The position numbers were made by a program, and so were the translations under genes. Positions 27,402 through 37,004 of a stretch of 64,000 bases of DNA are shown piece by piece. This stretch comes from Planctomonas deserti (GTDB taxonomy: Bacteria; Actinomycetota; Actinomycetes; Actinomycetales; Microbacteriaceae). The stretch lies in the NCBI RefSeq assembly GCF_003067705.1, contig NZ_QANL01000001.1:620001-684000 (forward strand), read 5' to 3'. Below the pieces are notes generated by a model. That model made no database searches, was not told the origin of the DNA, and saw only the letters and a program-made list of their open reading frames with translations. Numbering within the stretch: position 1 is the first letter of the stretch; each line of letters starts with the position of its first letter.

Positions 27402-27416
27402 GGGACGACCTGTCCC
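27402..27416 (+). other. Small hairpin in the DUF6421 leader
   Basis: GGGAC and GTCCC enclose GACCT, just downstream of a probable -10 TAGGCT (27394-27399). It would sit at the very 5' end of the transcript. Function unknown. Confidence 0.35.
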
Positions 27417-27442
27417 ACGAGCACAACGATCGGAGGTTTCCC

Positions 27443-28852
27443 ATGTCGCAGTCGACCGCCCAGGCCATTGTCGGAGAACCCGAGGTCCTCGAGGACGTGG
27501 CCGCCTCCCCGGCCTGGCTCGCTCTCAAGGCGGCGGCCACCGTGATGCAGGGCCTGCAGGCCGCCGACGGCTCGGTGCCGGACGCCGCCGATCACGGGCG
27601 TGCCGCCGAGCTCGTGGACGAGATCATCGTCGCCGTGCGTGGCCTCGCGCCCACGTTCCCCCACGACGCGGACTACCTCGACGCGCTCGTGGTCGACTTC
27701 GAGCGCTGGGCGGCGAGCGGGTTCGGGGTGCCCGACTTCCTCGACTCGCTCCAGGCCTTCCAGCCTCAGCTGCTGCGCGTCGACGGCCTGCGCCACCTCG
27801 TCGTGTTCCCGATGTTCACCCAGAACGGCAGCACGAGCCGCCACGTCGAGGCCGTGCTCGTCGAGGTCGTCTGGCCCGAGTTCGTCGCGGACCTCGAGCG
27901 CGGGGAGTACTCGAACGGCATGTTCGTGCCCGTGCGCTTCCTTGACTTCACGCCCGGCTACGACTCCAACTCCGCGGTGCTGTTCCCCGAGACCGTCGCG
28001 ATGCGCGAGATCCCCTCGTTCACCTGGGGCGCGATCTTCGCCGACCGCGAGGCCGCCCGGTTCCGCCGCGTCGTGCGCGCGGCCGCGGACATCACCAAGC
28101 TCGACCTGCCCGAGGCCGCCGCGCGACTGCTCGACGACCAGGAACTCACGGAGCGCACCTTCGTGATGTGGGATCTCATCCACGACCGCACCCACATGCG
28201 CGGGGACCTGCCCTTCGATCCGTTCATGATCAAGCAGCGGATGCCGTTCTTCCTGTACTCGCTCGAGGAGCTGCGCTGCGACCTGACGGCCTTCCGCGAG
28301 TCGGTGCGGCTGGAGCGCGAGCTCTCGGCGGTTCCCGAGGACGAGCGCACGGACGAGCAGCGGGCGATCCTCGAGCACGCGCCGCTCGTGCAGTACGCGG
28401 TGATCTTCGACCGGATCTTCCGCTTCGCCATCACAGGCAGCCGCGTGCGCAACTACGACGGCCTCGGCGGGCAGCTGCTGTTCGCCTGGCTGCACCAGCA
28501 CCACGTGCTGCACTGGACCGACACGCGCCTGACGATCGACTGGCCGGAGGTCGCCGACGTGGTCGTCGCCCTCGGGCGCGAGATCGAGGAGCTCTACTGG
28601 CGCTCCATCGACCGGCCGAAGACCGCGCACTGGCTCGCCGCCTACGCGCTCGTCGCCGGAACGCTTACGCCGCACCCCGCGTCCACGTGGGCCAAGGGCG
28701 TGGACGCGCTGCCGGTCGACGGTCCGCCCAAGGGGCTGACCGACCTCGTGCATCCGGACGAGTTCCCGCTCTCGATGTTCTACGAGGCGCTGGCCAAGAA
28801 GATGGGCGACACCATCGCGTCGACGTCCGGTATCACCGGCGCCGCCCCGTGA
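27443..28852 (+). CDS. DUF6421 family protein
   Basis: 469 residues, no signal peptide, start behind GGAGG. Dense in acidic and aromatic residues, with VVFPMFTQNGSTSRHVEAV, FTPGYDSNSAVLFPETV, DLIHDRTHMRGDLPFDPFMIKQ and FAWLHQHHVLHW as the most distinctive blocks. The His-rich HDRTHMRGD and HQHHVLHW segments could bind metal, but no catalytic function is established. It overlaps the following SDR gene by 4 nt (GTGA), suggesting the two act together. Confidence 0.75.
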   Translation: MSQSTAQAIVGEPEVLEDVAASPAWLALKAAATVMQGLQAADGSVPDAADHGRAAELVDEIIVAVRGLAPTFPHDADYLDALVVDFERWAASGFGVPDFLDSLQAFQPQLLRVDGLRHLVVFPMFTQNGSTSRHVEAVLVEVVWPEFVADLERGEYSNGMFVPVRFLDFTPGYDSNSAVLFPETVAMREIPSFTWGAIFADREAARFRRVVRAAADITKLDLPEAAARLLDDQELTERTFVMWDLIHDRTHMRGDLPFDPFMIKQRMPFFLYSLEELRCDLTAFRESVRLERELSAVPEDERTDEQRAILEHAPLVQYAVIFDRIFRFAITGSRVRNYDGLGGQLLFAWLHQHHVLHWTDTRLTIDWPEVADVVVALGREIEELYWRSIDRPKTAHWLAAYALVAGTLTPHPASTWAKGVDALPVDGPPKGLTDLVHPDEFPLSMFYEALAKKMGDTIASTSGITGAAP

Positions 28853-29496
28853 GCTCCGGGGTCGCCGGTCGGGTCGTCGTGATCGCCGGTGCGTCGAGCG
28901 CCGCGGGCCGGGCCGTCGCGGCGGCCCTGACCGCCGCCGGGGCGCGGGTGATCGCCGTCGGGTCGGATGCCGGGCGGCTCGCGGAGGTCGAGGCCGCGCG
29001 GCGCGAGGTGTGCGACCTGCGCGACTTCGATGCCGTGCTCGAGCTGGCCGAGCGCATCCGCGGCGAGGAGGGCGGGATCGACGGTCTCGTGCACCTCGTC
29101 GGTGGCTGGCGCGGCGGCAACGGTCTCGCCGGCCAGACCGACGACGACTGGGACTTCCTGCACGAGCGCATCCTCACGACGCTCCGGAACACGACGCGCG
29201 CCTTCGCAGACGACCTCGCGGCGTCCGAGGCGGGCCGGCTCGCCATCGTCTCCTCCACCGCGGCCCAGCGGCCCTACCCCGGCGGCGCGAACTACGCCAC
29301 GGCGAAGCTCGCGGCCGAGACGTGGCTGCGGGCGGTCGATCGCGGATTCAGCAAGAGCGGCTCGCCGGCGCGCTCGACGATCTTCGTGGTCTCGACGCTC
29401 AACGGCCGCGAGGGGCTGCTCGCGGACGCCGTCGTGGGGCTGTGGTCGGAACTGCCGCAGCAGCGCATCGTGCTCGACGAGGGGCGCGGAGCGTGA
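28849..29496 (+). CDS. SDR-family oxidoreductase coupled to DUF6421
   Basis: 215 residues from GTG 28849. Rossmann motif VVVIAGASSAAGRAVA, then VHLVGGWRGG in place of the usual NNAG, Ser in AIVSSTAAQ and the YATAK pair. Both catalytic Tyr and Lys are present. The substrate is unknown. Translation is coupled to the DUF6421 gene, and threonine aldolase follows after 43 nt. Confidence 0.8.
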   Translation: MSSGVAGRVVVIAGASSAAGRAVAAALTAAGARVIAVGSDAGRLAEVEAARREVCDLRDFDAVLELAERIRGEEGGIDGLVHLVGGWRGGNGLAGQTDDDWDFLHERILTTLRNTTRAFADDLAASEAGRLAIVSSTAAQRPYPGGANYATAKLAAETWLRAVDRGFSKSGSPARSTIFVVSTLNGREGLLADAVVGLWSELPQQRIVLDEGRGA

Positions 29497-29539
29497 CCGC
29501 GGCACACGCGAGCGGACGCTCGGATGGGAGACTGAACCG

Positions 29540-30631
29540 GTGACCGACGCTCTGCAGACCCGCTCCCTCCGCCTCCACGACCCCGAGTACCGCGGCTTCG
29601 CCTCGGACAACTACGCGGGCGTGCATCCCGAGGTGCTCGAGGCCGTCGCAGCGGCGAACGGCGGGCACCAGGTCTCCTACGGCGAGGACGTCTACACCGA
29701 GCACCTGCACGAGGTGTTCGCCCAGCACTTCGGCGCCGGCGTGCAGGTCTTTCCGGTGTTCAACGGCACCGGCGCCAACGTGACGGCACTGCAGTCGATG
29801 CTCCCCCGCTGGGGAGCCGTCGTGTGCGCGCGCACGGCCCACATCAACACGGACGAGAACGGCGCGCCCGAGCGCATCGGCGGGCTGAAGCTGCTGCACG
29901 TTGAGACGCCGGACGGCAAGCTCACGCCCGGGCTCATCGACCAGGAGGCGTGGGGCTGGGGCGACGAGCACCGCGCCCAGCCGCTCGCGGTGAGCATCAC
30001 GCAGACGACCGAGCTCGGCACGGCGTACTCGGCCGACGAGATCCGGGCCATCGCGGACCACGTGCACGAGCGGGGCATGCTGCTGCACATGGACGGCGCG
30101 CGCATCTCGAACGCCGCGGCCGCGCTCGACGCACCGTTCGGAGCCTTCACCACGGACGCGGGCGTCGACCTGCTGAGCTTCGGCGGCACGAAGAACGGCC
30201 TCCTGTTCGGCGAGGCCATCGTCGTGCTCAACCCGGCCGCGAGCGACGGGCTGCACTACCTCCGCAAGATGAACATGCAGCTCGCGTCGAAGATGCGGTT
30301 CGTGTCGGCGCAGCTCATCGCGCTGCTCTCCCCCGGCGCCGACGGGGAGCCGCTGTACCTGAGCTCCGCACGACATGCCAACGCGATGGCGCAGCGCCTG
30401 CGCGCGTCGCTCGAGGGCCTCGACGGCATCGAGTTCACCCAGGAGACGCAGTCGAACGGCGTGTTCGCGATCCTGCCGCCCGGGGTCGCGGACCGGCTCC
30501 GGCGGTCGTTCCGGTTCTACGACTGGGACGCGGCCCGCCGCGAGGTGCGCTGGATGTGCGCGTTCGACACGACGGAGGCCGACATCGACGCCTTCGCGGC
30601 CGCGGTGAAGGCGGAGCTCGCGGCCCTCTAG
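29540..30631 (+). CDS. Low-specificity threonine aldolase-type PLP enzyme
   Basis: 363 residues, splits threonine to glycine and acetaldehyde or a related beta-hydroxy amino acid. FASDNYAGVHPEV, YGEDVYTEHLHE and FNGTGANVTALQ precede HMDGARISNAAAAL and the PLP lysine in SFGGTKNGLLFGEA. All cofactor motifs are intact. GTG start at 29540 without a strong ribosome binding site; it may be read through from the SDR gene. Confidence 0.88.
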   Translation: MTDALQTRSLRLHDPEYRGFASDNYAGVHPEVLEAVAAANGGHQVSYGEDVYTEHLHEVFAQHFGAGVQVFPVFNGTGANVTALQSMLPRWGAVVCARTAHINTDENGAPERIGGLKLLHVETPDGKLTPGLIDQEAWGWGDEHRAQPLAVSITQTTELGTAYSADEIRAIADHVHERGMLLHMDGARISNAAAALDAPFGAFTTDAGVDLLSFGGTKNGLLFGEAIVVLNPAASDGLHYLRKMNMQLASKMRFVSAQLIALLSPGADGEPLYLSSARHANAMAQRLRASLEGLDGIEFTQETQSNGVFAILPPGVADRLRRSFRFYDWDAARREVRWMCAFDTTEADIDAFAAAVKAELAAL

Positions 30632-30649
30632 CCGCGGCGCACCCGCGGC
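30631..30649 (+). terminator. Terminator-like hairpin after threonine aldolase
   Basis: GCCGCGG and CCGCGGC pair around CGCAC directly after the stop codon. Short, no T-tract. Confidence 0.35.
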
Positions 30650-30702
30650 CCGTCAACACGGGTCCCTGAACCTGTCGACACGTCCCTGAGCCTGCCCCTG
30701 CC

Positions 30703-30765
30703 CCTGCCCAGGCAGGAGGATTCTGCCCAGCTAAAAGCTGCGCACGAACCTTCTGCCTGGGCAGG
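30703..30765. repeat. Nested inverted repeat, copy B (63 bp)
   Basis: Outer arms CCTGCCCAGGCAG (30703-30715) and CTGCCTGGGCAGG (30753-30765); inner arms TGCCCAGC (30724-30731) and GCTGCGCA (30737-30744) with one mismatch. Same 63-bp length as copy A. A decayed pair of bipartite hairpin repeats (30660-30697) abuts its left side. Confidence 0.85.
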
Positions 30766-30857
30766 AGCGTGGTGGGTCATCCATCCCGCAGGCCGCGCGC
30801 GGGGGCCGATCCTCGTACGGTGAGGGGACGGCACTTCACGAGGAAGCGGGAACACCC

Positions 30858-31688
30858 ATGACCACCTGGCTCATCACCGGCTGCTCCACCGGACTCGGGC
30901 GCGCGCTCGCGGAGGCCGTGCTCGAGCACGGCGACAACGCGGTCGTGACCGCGCGCGACGTGTCGACCGTGCAGGACATCGCCGACGCGCACCCGGACTC
31001 GGCGCTGGCCGTCGCCCTCGACGTGACCGACGACGGCCAGGTCGCCGCCGCGGTCGCAGCGGCCGAGGAGCGTTTCGGCGCCGTCGACGTGCTGGTGAAC
31101 AACGCCGGCTACGGCTATCGCGCCGCCGTCGAGGAGGGCGAGGACACCGCCGTGCAGCGGCTCTTCGACACGCACCTGTACGGCAGCGTCCGCACGATCA
31201 AGGCGGTGCTGCCCGGGATGCGCGCCCGCGGCTCCGGCACGATCGTGAACCTCTCGTCCATCGGCGCGCGCATCTCCCCCGAGGGCTCCGGCTACTACGC
31301 GGCGGTGAAGGCGGCGATCGAGTCGCTCACGCTGTCCCTGCGCAAGGAGGTCGCCCCACTCGGCATCACGGCCATGGTCGTGGAGCCCGGCGGATTCCGC
31401 ACCGACTTCGCCGGGCGGTCGCTCACCCAGTCGGCCGAGCCCATCGCCGACTACGCGGACACCGCCGGGAAGCGCCGCAAGGAGAACGACACCGCGCACG
31501 GCACGCAAAAGGGCGACCCCGCGAAGGCGGCGGCCGCCCTGATCCGGGTCGTCGAGTCCGACGACGCGCCCTACATGCTGCTGCTCGGCAACGACGCGTC
31601 CGACGGCTTCCGCGCCGCCCTCGACGCGCTCCGCACCGAGGTCGACGCCTGGGAGTCCGTCAGCCGCAGCACCGACTTCGACGACTGA
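30858..31688 (+). CDS. SDR-family oxidoreductase
   Basis: 276 residues. NAD(P)-binding WLITGCSTGLGRALA, NNAGYGYRAAVEE, catalytic Ser in NLSSIGARIS, Tyr and Lys in YYAAVKAAIES, and VEPGGFRTDF. This is the classical retinol-dehydrogenase-like SDR group common in actinobacteria. Substrate unknown. It ends at a strong terminator shared with clpB. Confidence 0.85.
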   Translation: MTTWLITGCSTGLGRALAEAVLEHGDNAVVTARDVSTVQDIADAHPDSALAVALDVTDDGQVAAAVAAAEERFGAVDVLVNNAGYGYRAAVEEGEDTAVQRLFDTHLYGSVRTIKAVLPGMRARGSGTIVNLSSIGARISPEGSGYYAAVKAAIESLTLSLRKEVAPLGITAMVVEPGGFRTDFAGRSLTQSAEPIADYADTAGKRRKENDTAHGTQKGDPAKAAAALIRVVESDDAPYMLLLGNDASDGFRAALDALRTEVDAWESVSRSTDFDD

Positions 31689-31700
31689 TCGGGTGCAATG

Positions 31701-31733
31701 CGAAGCGCCCCGGGAGGAACCCGGGGCGCTTCG
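31701..31733. terminator. Bidirectional terminator between SDR and clpB
   Basis: CGAAGCGCCCCGGG (31701-31714) and CCCGGGGCGCTTCG (31720-31733) form a perfect 14-bp stem with loop AGGAA, between the convergent SDR and clpB genes. Confidence 0.75.
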
Positions 31734-31760
31734 TTCGGCACGGGACACCCGGCGCGGCGG

Positions 31761-33923
<2,163 letters not shown>

Positions 33924-33950
33924 ACTCGTTCGTCTCCTTGAGTTCCAAGA

Positions 33951-33971
33951 GTTGAGTCGATCTGACTCAAG
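33951..33971 (-). promoter_or_regulatory. HAIR operator (HspR site) of clpB
   Basis: GTTGAGT, 7 bp, ACTCAAG closely matches the HspR inverted repeat CTTGAGT-N7-ACTCAAG (one base off). An extra CTTGAGT half-site lies at 33937-33943. The arms overlap the likely -35 region, so HspR binding would block transcription. HspR itself is encoded at 50322. Confidence 0.8.
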
Positions 33972-34106
33972 TTTACGCCGCTTGCCTGTGCACCTCCAGT
34001 CCGCGCCGGCTCCCGGCCCTGCGAGTTCGCCCAAGGCGGACGCGGGAGGGGTGTGCGGGGGTTCCACGGCGCGTCCTAGGTGCGGCCCGGTGTCGGCCGG
34101 GCAGAC

Positions 34107-34180
34107 GGCGGTAGCGTGGCGGGCTGGGCGGCGCGCTCGGCGGGCAGCGCGGGGCGGGAGGGCGGTAGCGTGGCGGGGTG
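34107..34180. repeat. Duplicated promoter/start motif before the methyltransferase gene
   Basis: GGCGGTAGCGTGGCGGGCTG (34107-34126) recurs at 34161-34180 with one change, where it becomes GGGGTG and includes the start codon. The second copy contains the -10 TAGCGT used by the gene; the first has CTG instead of GTG. Confidence 0.7.
34166..34171 (+). promoter_or_regulatory. -10 element, leaderless promoter of the methyltransferase gene
   Basis: TAGCGT ends 6 nt before GTG 34178; no ribosome binding site. Confidence 0.5.
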
Positions 34181-34930
34181 ATCGCCATCGAGCCGGACGA
34201 GTTCGTGGCGGGCGCGTACACCGTGAGCGTGAACGGGCACCTGCAGTCGCACGTGAACCTCGCCGATCCCGCGGACCTCTTCTTCGACTACGTGCGCAGG
34301 ATGGGAGCCGTGCTCGACGCCGTCGCCGACCCCGGACAGCCGCTCACCGCCGTGCACCTCGGCGCCGGCGGGCTGACCCTGCCCCGCTACCTTGAGGCGA
34401 CGCGGCCGGGATCCCGGCAGTACGTCATCGAGCACCGACCCGGACTCGTCGCGGAGGTGTTGGCCCGCCTGCCACTGCCCGCGGGTGCTCGCGTGACGCC
34501 GATGACCGGGGACGCCGGATCCGCCGCGACCCTGCTGCCCGCGGACGTCGTCGGCGCGGCCGACGTCGTGGTGAGCGACACCTACAGCGGCTCTCCGACC
34601 GCCGCCCGGCTGCGGTCGCCCGGGTACTACGGCTCGCTGCGATCCCTGCTCGCGCCCCGCGGCGTGCTGCTCGTGAACGTGCCCGTCGACGGCGACCCGC
34701 GCCCGGCCCGGGAGCAGGCCGCGATCCTCGAGGACGCCGGATTCGGCTCGGTCGCGCTGCTCACGGCGTCCGACGTGCTCGGCGGCGGCGAGGGCAACGT
34801 CGTGCTCGCCGCATCCCCGTCGCCCGACGTGCTCGCCGGCGACCGGCTCGCCCGCCTCCGCGCGGCCGGTCCGCATCCGGCGGCCGTCCTGGCGGGCGGT
34901 GAGCTCCGCGCCTGGGCCCGCCCCGCCTGA
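34178..34930 (+). CDS. Spermidine-synthase-like methyltransferase-fold protein
   Basis: 250 residues. [15 protein letters not shown] is the nucleotide-binding glycine loop of the class I methyltransferase/spermidine synthase fold, followed by [13 protein letters not shown] with an acidic residue and [12 protein letters not shown]. Actinobacterial proteins of this type are annotated as spermidine synthases, but the polyamine-site motifs are not evident, so the acceptor is open. A 14-bp tandem repeat starts at its stop codon. Confidence 0.75.
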   Translation: MIAIEPDEFVAGAYTVSVNGHLQSHVNLADPADLFFDYVRRMGAVLDAVADPGQPLTAVHLGAGGLTLPRYLEATRPGSRQYVIEHRPGLVAEVLARLPLPAGARVTPMTGDAGSAATLLPADVVGAADVVVSDTYSGSPTAARLRSPGYYGSLRSLLAPRGVLLVNVPVDGDPRPAREQAAILEDAGFGSVALLTASDVLGGGEGNVVLAASPSPDVLAGDRLARLRAAGPHPAAVLAGGELRAWARPA

Positions 34931-34994
34931 TCCGGCGCGCTGGCGGCCGCACCTGATCCGCCGCACCTGATCGGCCGCGCCTGATCCGCCGCGC
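34927..34994. repeat. 14-bp tandem repeat after the methyltransferase gene
   Basis: CTGATCCGCCGCAC, CTGATCGGCCGCGC and CTGATCCGCCGCGC start at 34953, 34967 and 34981; a related copy at 34927 contains the TGA stop codon. Probably slippage in GC-rich sequence. Confidence 0.6.
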
Positions 34995-35044
34995 CGGCGG
35001 CCGCCCCTCGCCCGGGCGCTCCGTGCGCCCGCGCCACCACCGCC

Positions 35045-35108
35045 CCTGCCCAGGCAGAAGGATCGTGCGCAGCTTTGAAACTGGGCAGGATCCTCGTGCC
35101 TGGGCAGG
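35045..35108. repeat. Nested inverted repeat, copy C (64 bp)
   Basis: Outer arms CCTGCCCAGGCAG (35045-35057) and TGCCTGGGCAGG (35097-35108, first base of the arm changed); inner arms TGCGCAG (35066-35072) and CTGGGCA (35081-35087) with one mismatch. It lies in the gap between convergent methyltransferase and monooxygenase genes. Confidence 0.85.
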
Positions 35109-35159
35109 GGCGGGATGGTGTCTCGGGCGGAGCGGGCGGGTCCGGTTGATCCGCGCGCG

Positions 35160-36551
35160 CTAGGCGGGGACCGCGCCCGCCCGGGCGCCGACGCGGTAGC
35201 GGGCGCCGCGGTGGTCGTCCGGCAGGCGGTCGCCGTTGCCGTGCAGCTTGTGGCGCAGGGTGCCCTCGACGTACTCGGTGGGGTACGCGCCACGGGCCTG
35301 GAGCGCGGGCACGACGAACTCGACGATGTCCTCGAACGTGCCCGGCGTGATGGCGTAGGCGAGGTTGAAGCCGTCGACGTCCGTCTCGTCCACCCACTCC
35401 TGCAGCTGATCCGCGACCTGCTCGCCCGAGCCCACGATGTGCGGGCCCATCCCGCCGACGCCGGCCCACGACGCGATGTCGCGTACGGTCCATTCCTTGC
35501 CGTCCGCCGCCGCCTGCTGGAACGCCTCGACCATCGACTGGATCGCGTTGCTCTTCACGTTGCCGATCGGCTCGTCGAGGTCGTACTGGGAGAGGTCGAT
35601 GCCCATCCAGCCGGACATGAGCACCAGTCCGCCCTCGGTGCTGGCGTAGGAGGCGTAGTCCTCGTACTTGGCCTGCGCCTCCTCGGGGGTCGCGTCGGTA
35701 ACGACGGTCATGAGCGTGTAGATGCGGGCCGCGTACCGGTCGCGGCCGGCGGCCTCGAGCGCATCCCGGATCTTTTTCACCGTCGCCTTGAGCAGCGTCT
35801 TCGTGGGCGACGCCACGAAGATCGCCTCGGCGTTCTCGGCCGCGAACGCGATGCCGCGCGAGGATGCGCCGGCCTGGAAGATCACGGGCGAGCGCTGCGG
35901 CGACGGCTCGGACACGTGGATGCCCGGCACGTCGAAGTGCTTGCCGTGGTGCTCGATGTGGTGCACCTTGTCCGGGTCGGTGAAGACCCCGGCCTCGCGG
36001 TCGCGCACGACCGCGTCGTCCTCCCACGAGCCCTCCCACAGCTTGTAGGTGACCTCGAGGTACTCGTCGGCGTGGTCGTAGCGATCGTCGTGCTCGAGCT
36101 GGTCCGCGGCGCCCATGTTGCGCGCGGCGGACGGCAGGTACCCGGTGACGACGTTCCAGCCGACGCGGCCGTTCGTCAGGTGGTCGAGCGTCGACATGCG
36201 CCGGGCGAAGGGGTACGGGTGCTCGTAGGCGGTGCCCGCCGTGATCCCGAAGCCGAGGTGCTCCGTGACGTAGGCCATCGCGGAGACCAGCAGCATCGGG
36301 TCGTTGACCGGCGTCTGCGTGCCCTGGCGGATGGTCGCGCGGTCGTCGCCGCCGTACACGTCGTACGTGCCGAGCACGTCGGCGATGAACAGGCCGTCGA
36401 ACACGCCGCGCTCGAGCAGCTGGGCGAGCTCGGTCCAGTAGCGGAGGTCCTTGTAGCGCCAGGACTGGTCCTGCGGGTGACGCCACAGGCCGGGCGACTG
36501 GTGTCCGACGCAGTTCATGTCGAAGGCGTTGAGGCGGATCTGACGGGTCAT
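35160..36551 (-). CDS. FMN-dependent monooxygenase, NtaA/SnaA/DszA type
   Basis: 463 residues, bacterial-luciferase-like fold that needs reduced FMN from a separate reductase. LNAFDMNCVGHQSPGLWRHP, FIADVLGTYDVYGG, GRVGWNVVTGYLPSAARNMG and IFQAGASSRGIAFAAENAEA match this subgroup, which oxidises nitrilotriacetate, EDTA, dibenzothiophene sulfone and related molecules. The substrate is not deducible and no reductase is adjacent. A phased repeat array lies upstream. Confidence 0.85.
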   Translation of the reverse strand: MTRQIRLNAFDMNCVGHQSPGLWRHPQDQSWRYKDLRYWTELAQLLERGVFDGLFIADVLGTYDVYGGDDRATIRQGTQTPVNDPMLLVSAMAYVTEHLGFGITAGTAYEHPYPFARRMSTLDHLTNGRVGWNVVTGYLPSAARNMGAADQLEHDDRYDHADEYLEVTYKLWEGSWEDDAVVRDREAGVFTDPDKVHHIEHHGKHFDVPGIHVSEPSPQRSPVIFQAGASSRGIAFAAENAEAIFVASPTKTLLKATVKKIRDALEAAGRDRYAARIYTLMTVVTDATPEEAQAKYEDYASYASTEGGLVLMSGWMGIDLSQYDLDEPIGNVKSNAIQSMVEAFQQAAADGKEWTVRDIASWAGVGGMGPHIVGSGEQVADQLQEWVDETDVDGFNLAYAITPGTFEDIVEFVVPALQARGAYPTEYVEGTLRHKLHGNGDRLPDDHRGARYRVGARAGAVPA

Positions 36552-36683
36552 GTGCGGTTCCTTCGCTGGGGTCGTACCAGCATCCGGATCCCCCGCGGAC
36601 CCCGCAATGCACCCGCGTCACGCGGCGTCATCCGCGCCCGGGGGTGGGGGGGGTGAGGCGGGGGTGGGAGAGCGGCGGGGAGA

Positions 36684-36856
36684 CGCAACTCAGCAAGTCC
36701 GCCCAGGCCCCTCGCGCAACTCAGCAAATCCGCCACGCCCGCACGCGCAACTGAGCAAATCCGCCCCGACAACTCGCGCAATTCAGCAGATTCCGGCCGA
36801 AACGCGGGCAGGTGGGCGCTTCCAACGGCGTGTCGCGTCAGATCTGCTGAATTGCG
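36684..36856. repeat. 31-bp-phased direct repeats closed by an inverted copy
   Basis: CGCAACTCAGCAAATCCGCC-type units begin at 36684, 36715, 36746 and 36777, exactly 31 bp apart, with variable 11-bp spacers. CGCAATTCAGCAGAT (36777-36791) has an exact reverse complement at 36842-36856. Lies upstream of the monooxygenase gene. The remaining parts of the 453-bp gap (36552-36683 and 36857-37004) show no gene or clear motif. Confidence 0.85.
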
Positions 36857-37004
36857 TTGAGGGCGTCATGCGGAGGGGAGGATGCGGAACCGCCGTGCCG
36901 GGGCAGGACTGGCGGGACGGGGACCTGCGGGCGGGAACGGCGGAACCCGGCGCCCTCAGGAGGGGGCGCCGGGCTCCGGTCGTGTTGCGGGATCCGCGGT
37001 CCGG

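Noticed and set aside
30660-30697. Transposon end
   Set aside because: Only decayed hairpin repeat pieces; no transposase frame or target duplication.
36684-36807. CRISPR-like array
   Set aside because: Only four units, conserved part about 20 bp and spacers 11 bp; too short for a CRISPR array and no cas genes nearby.
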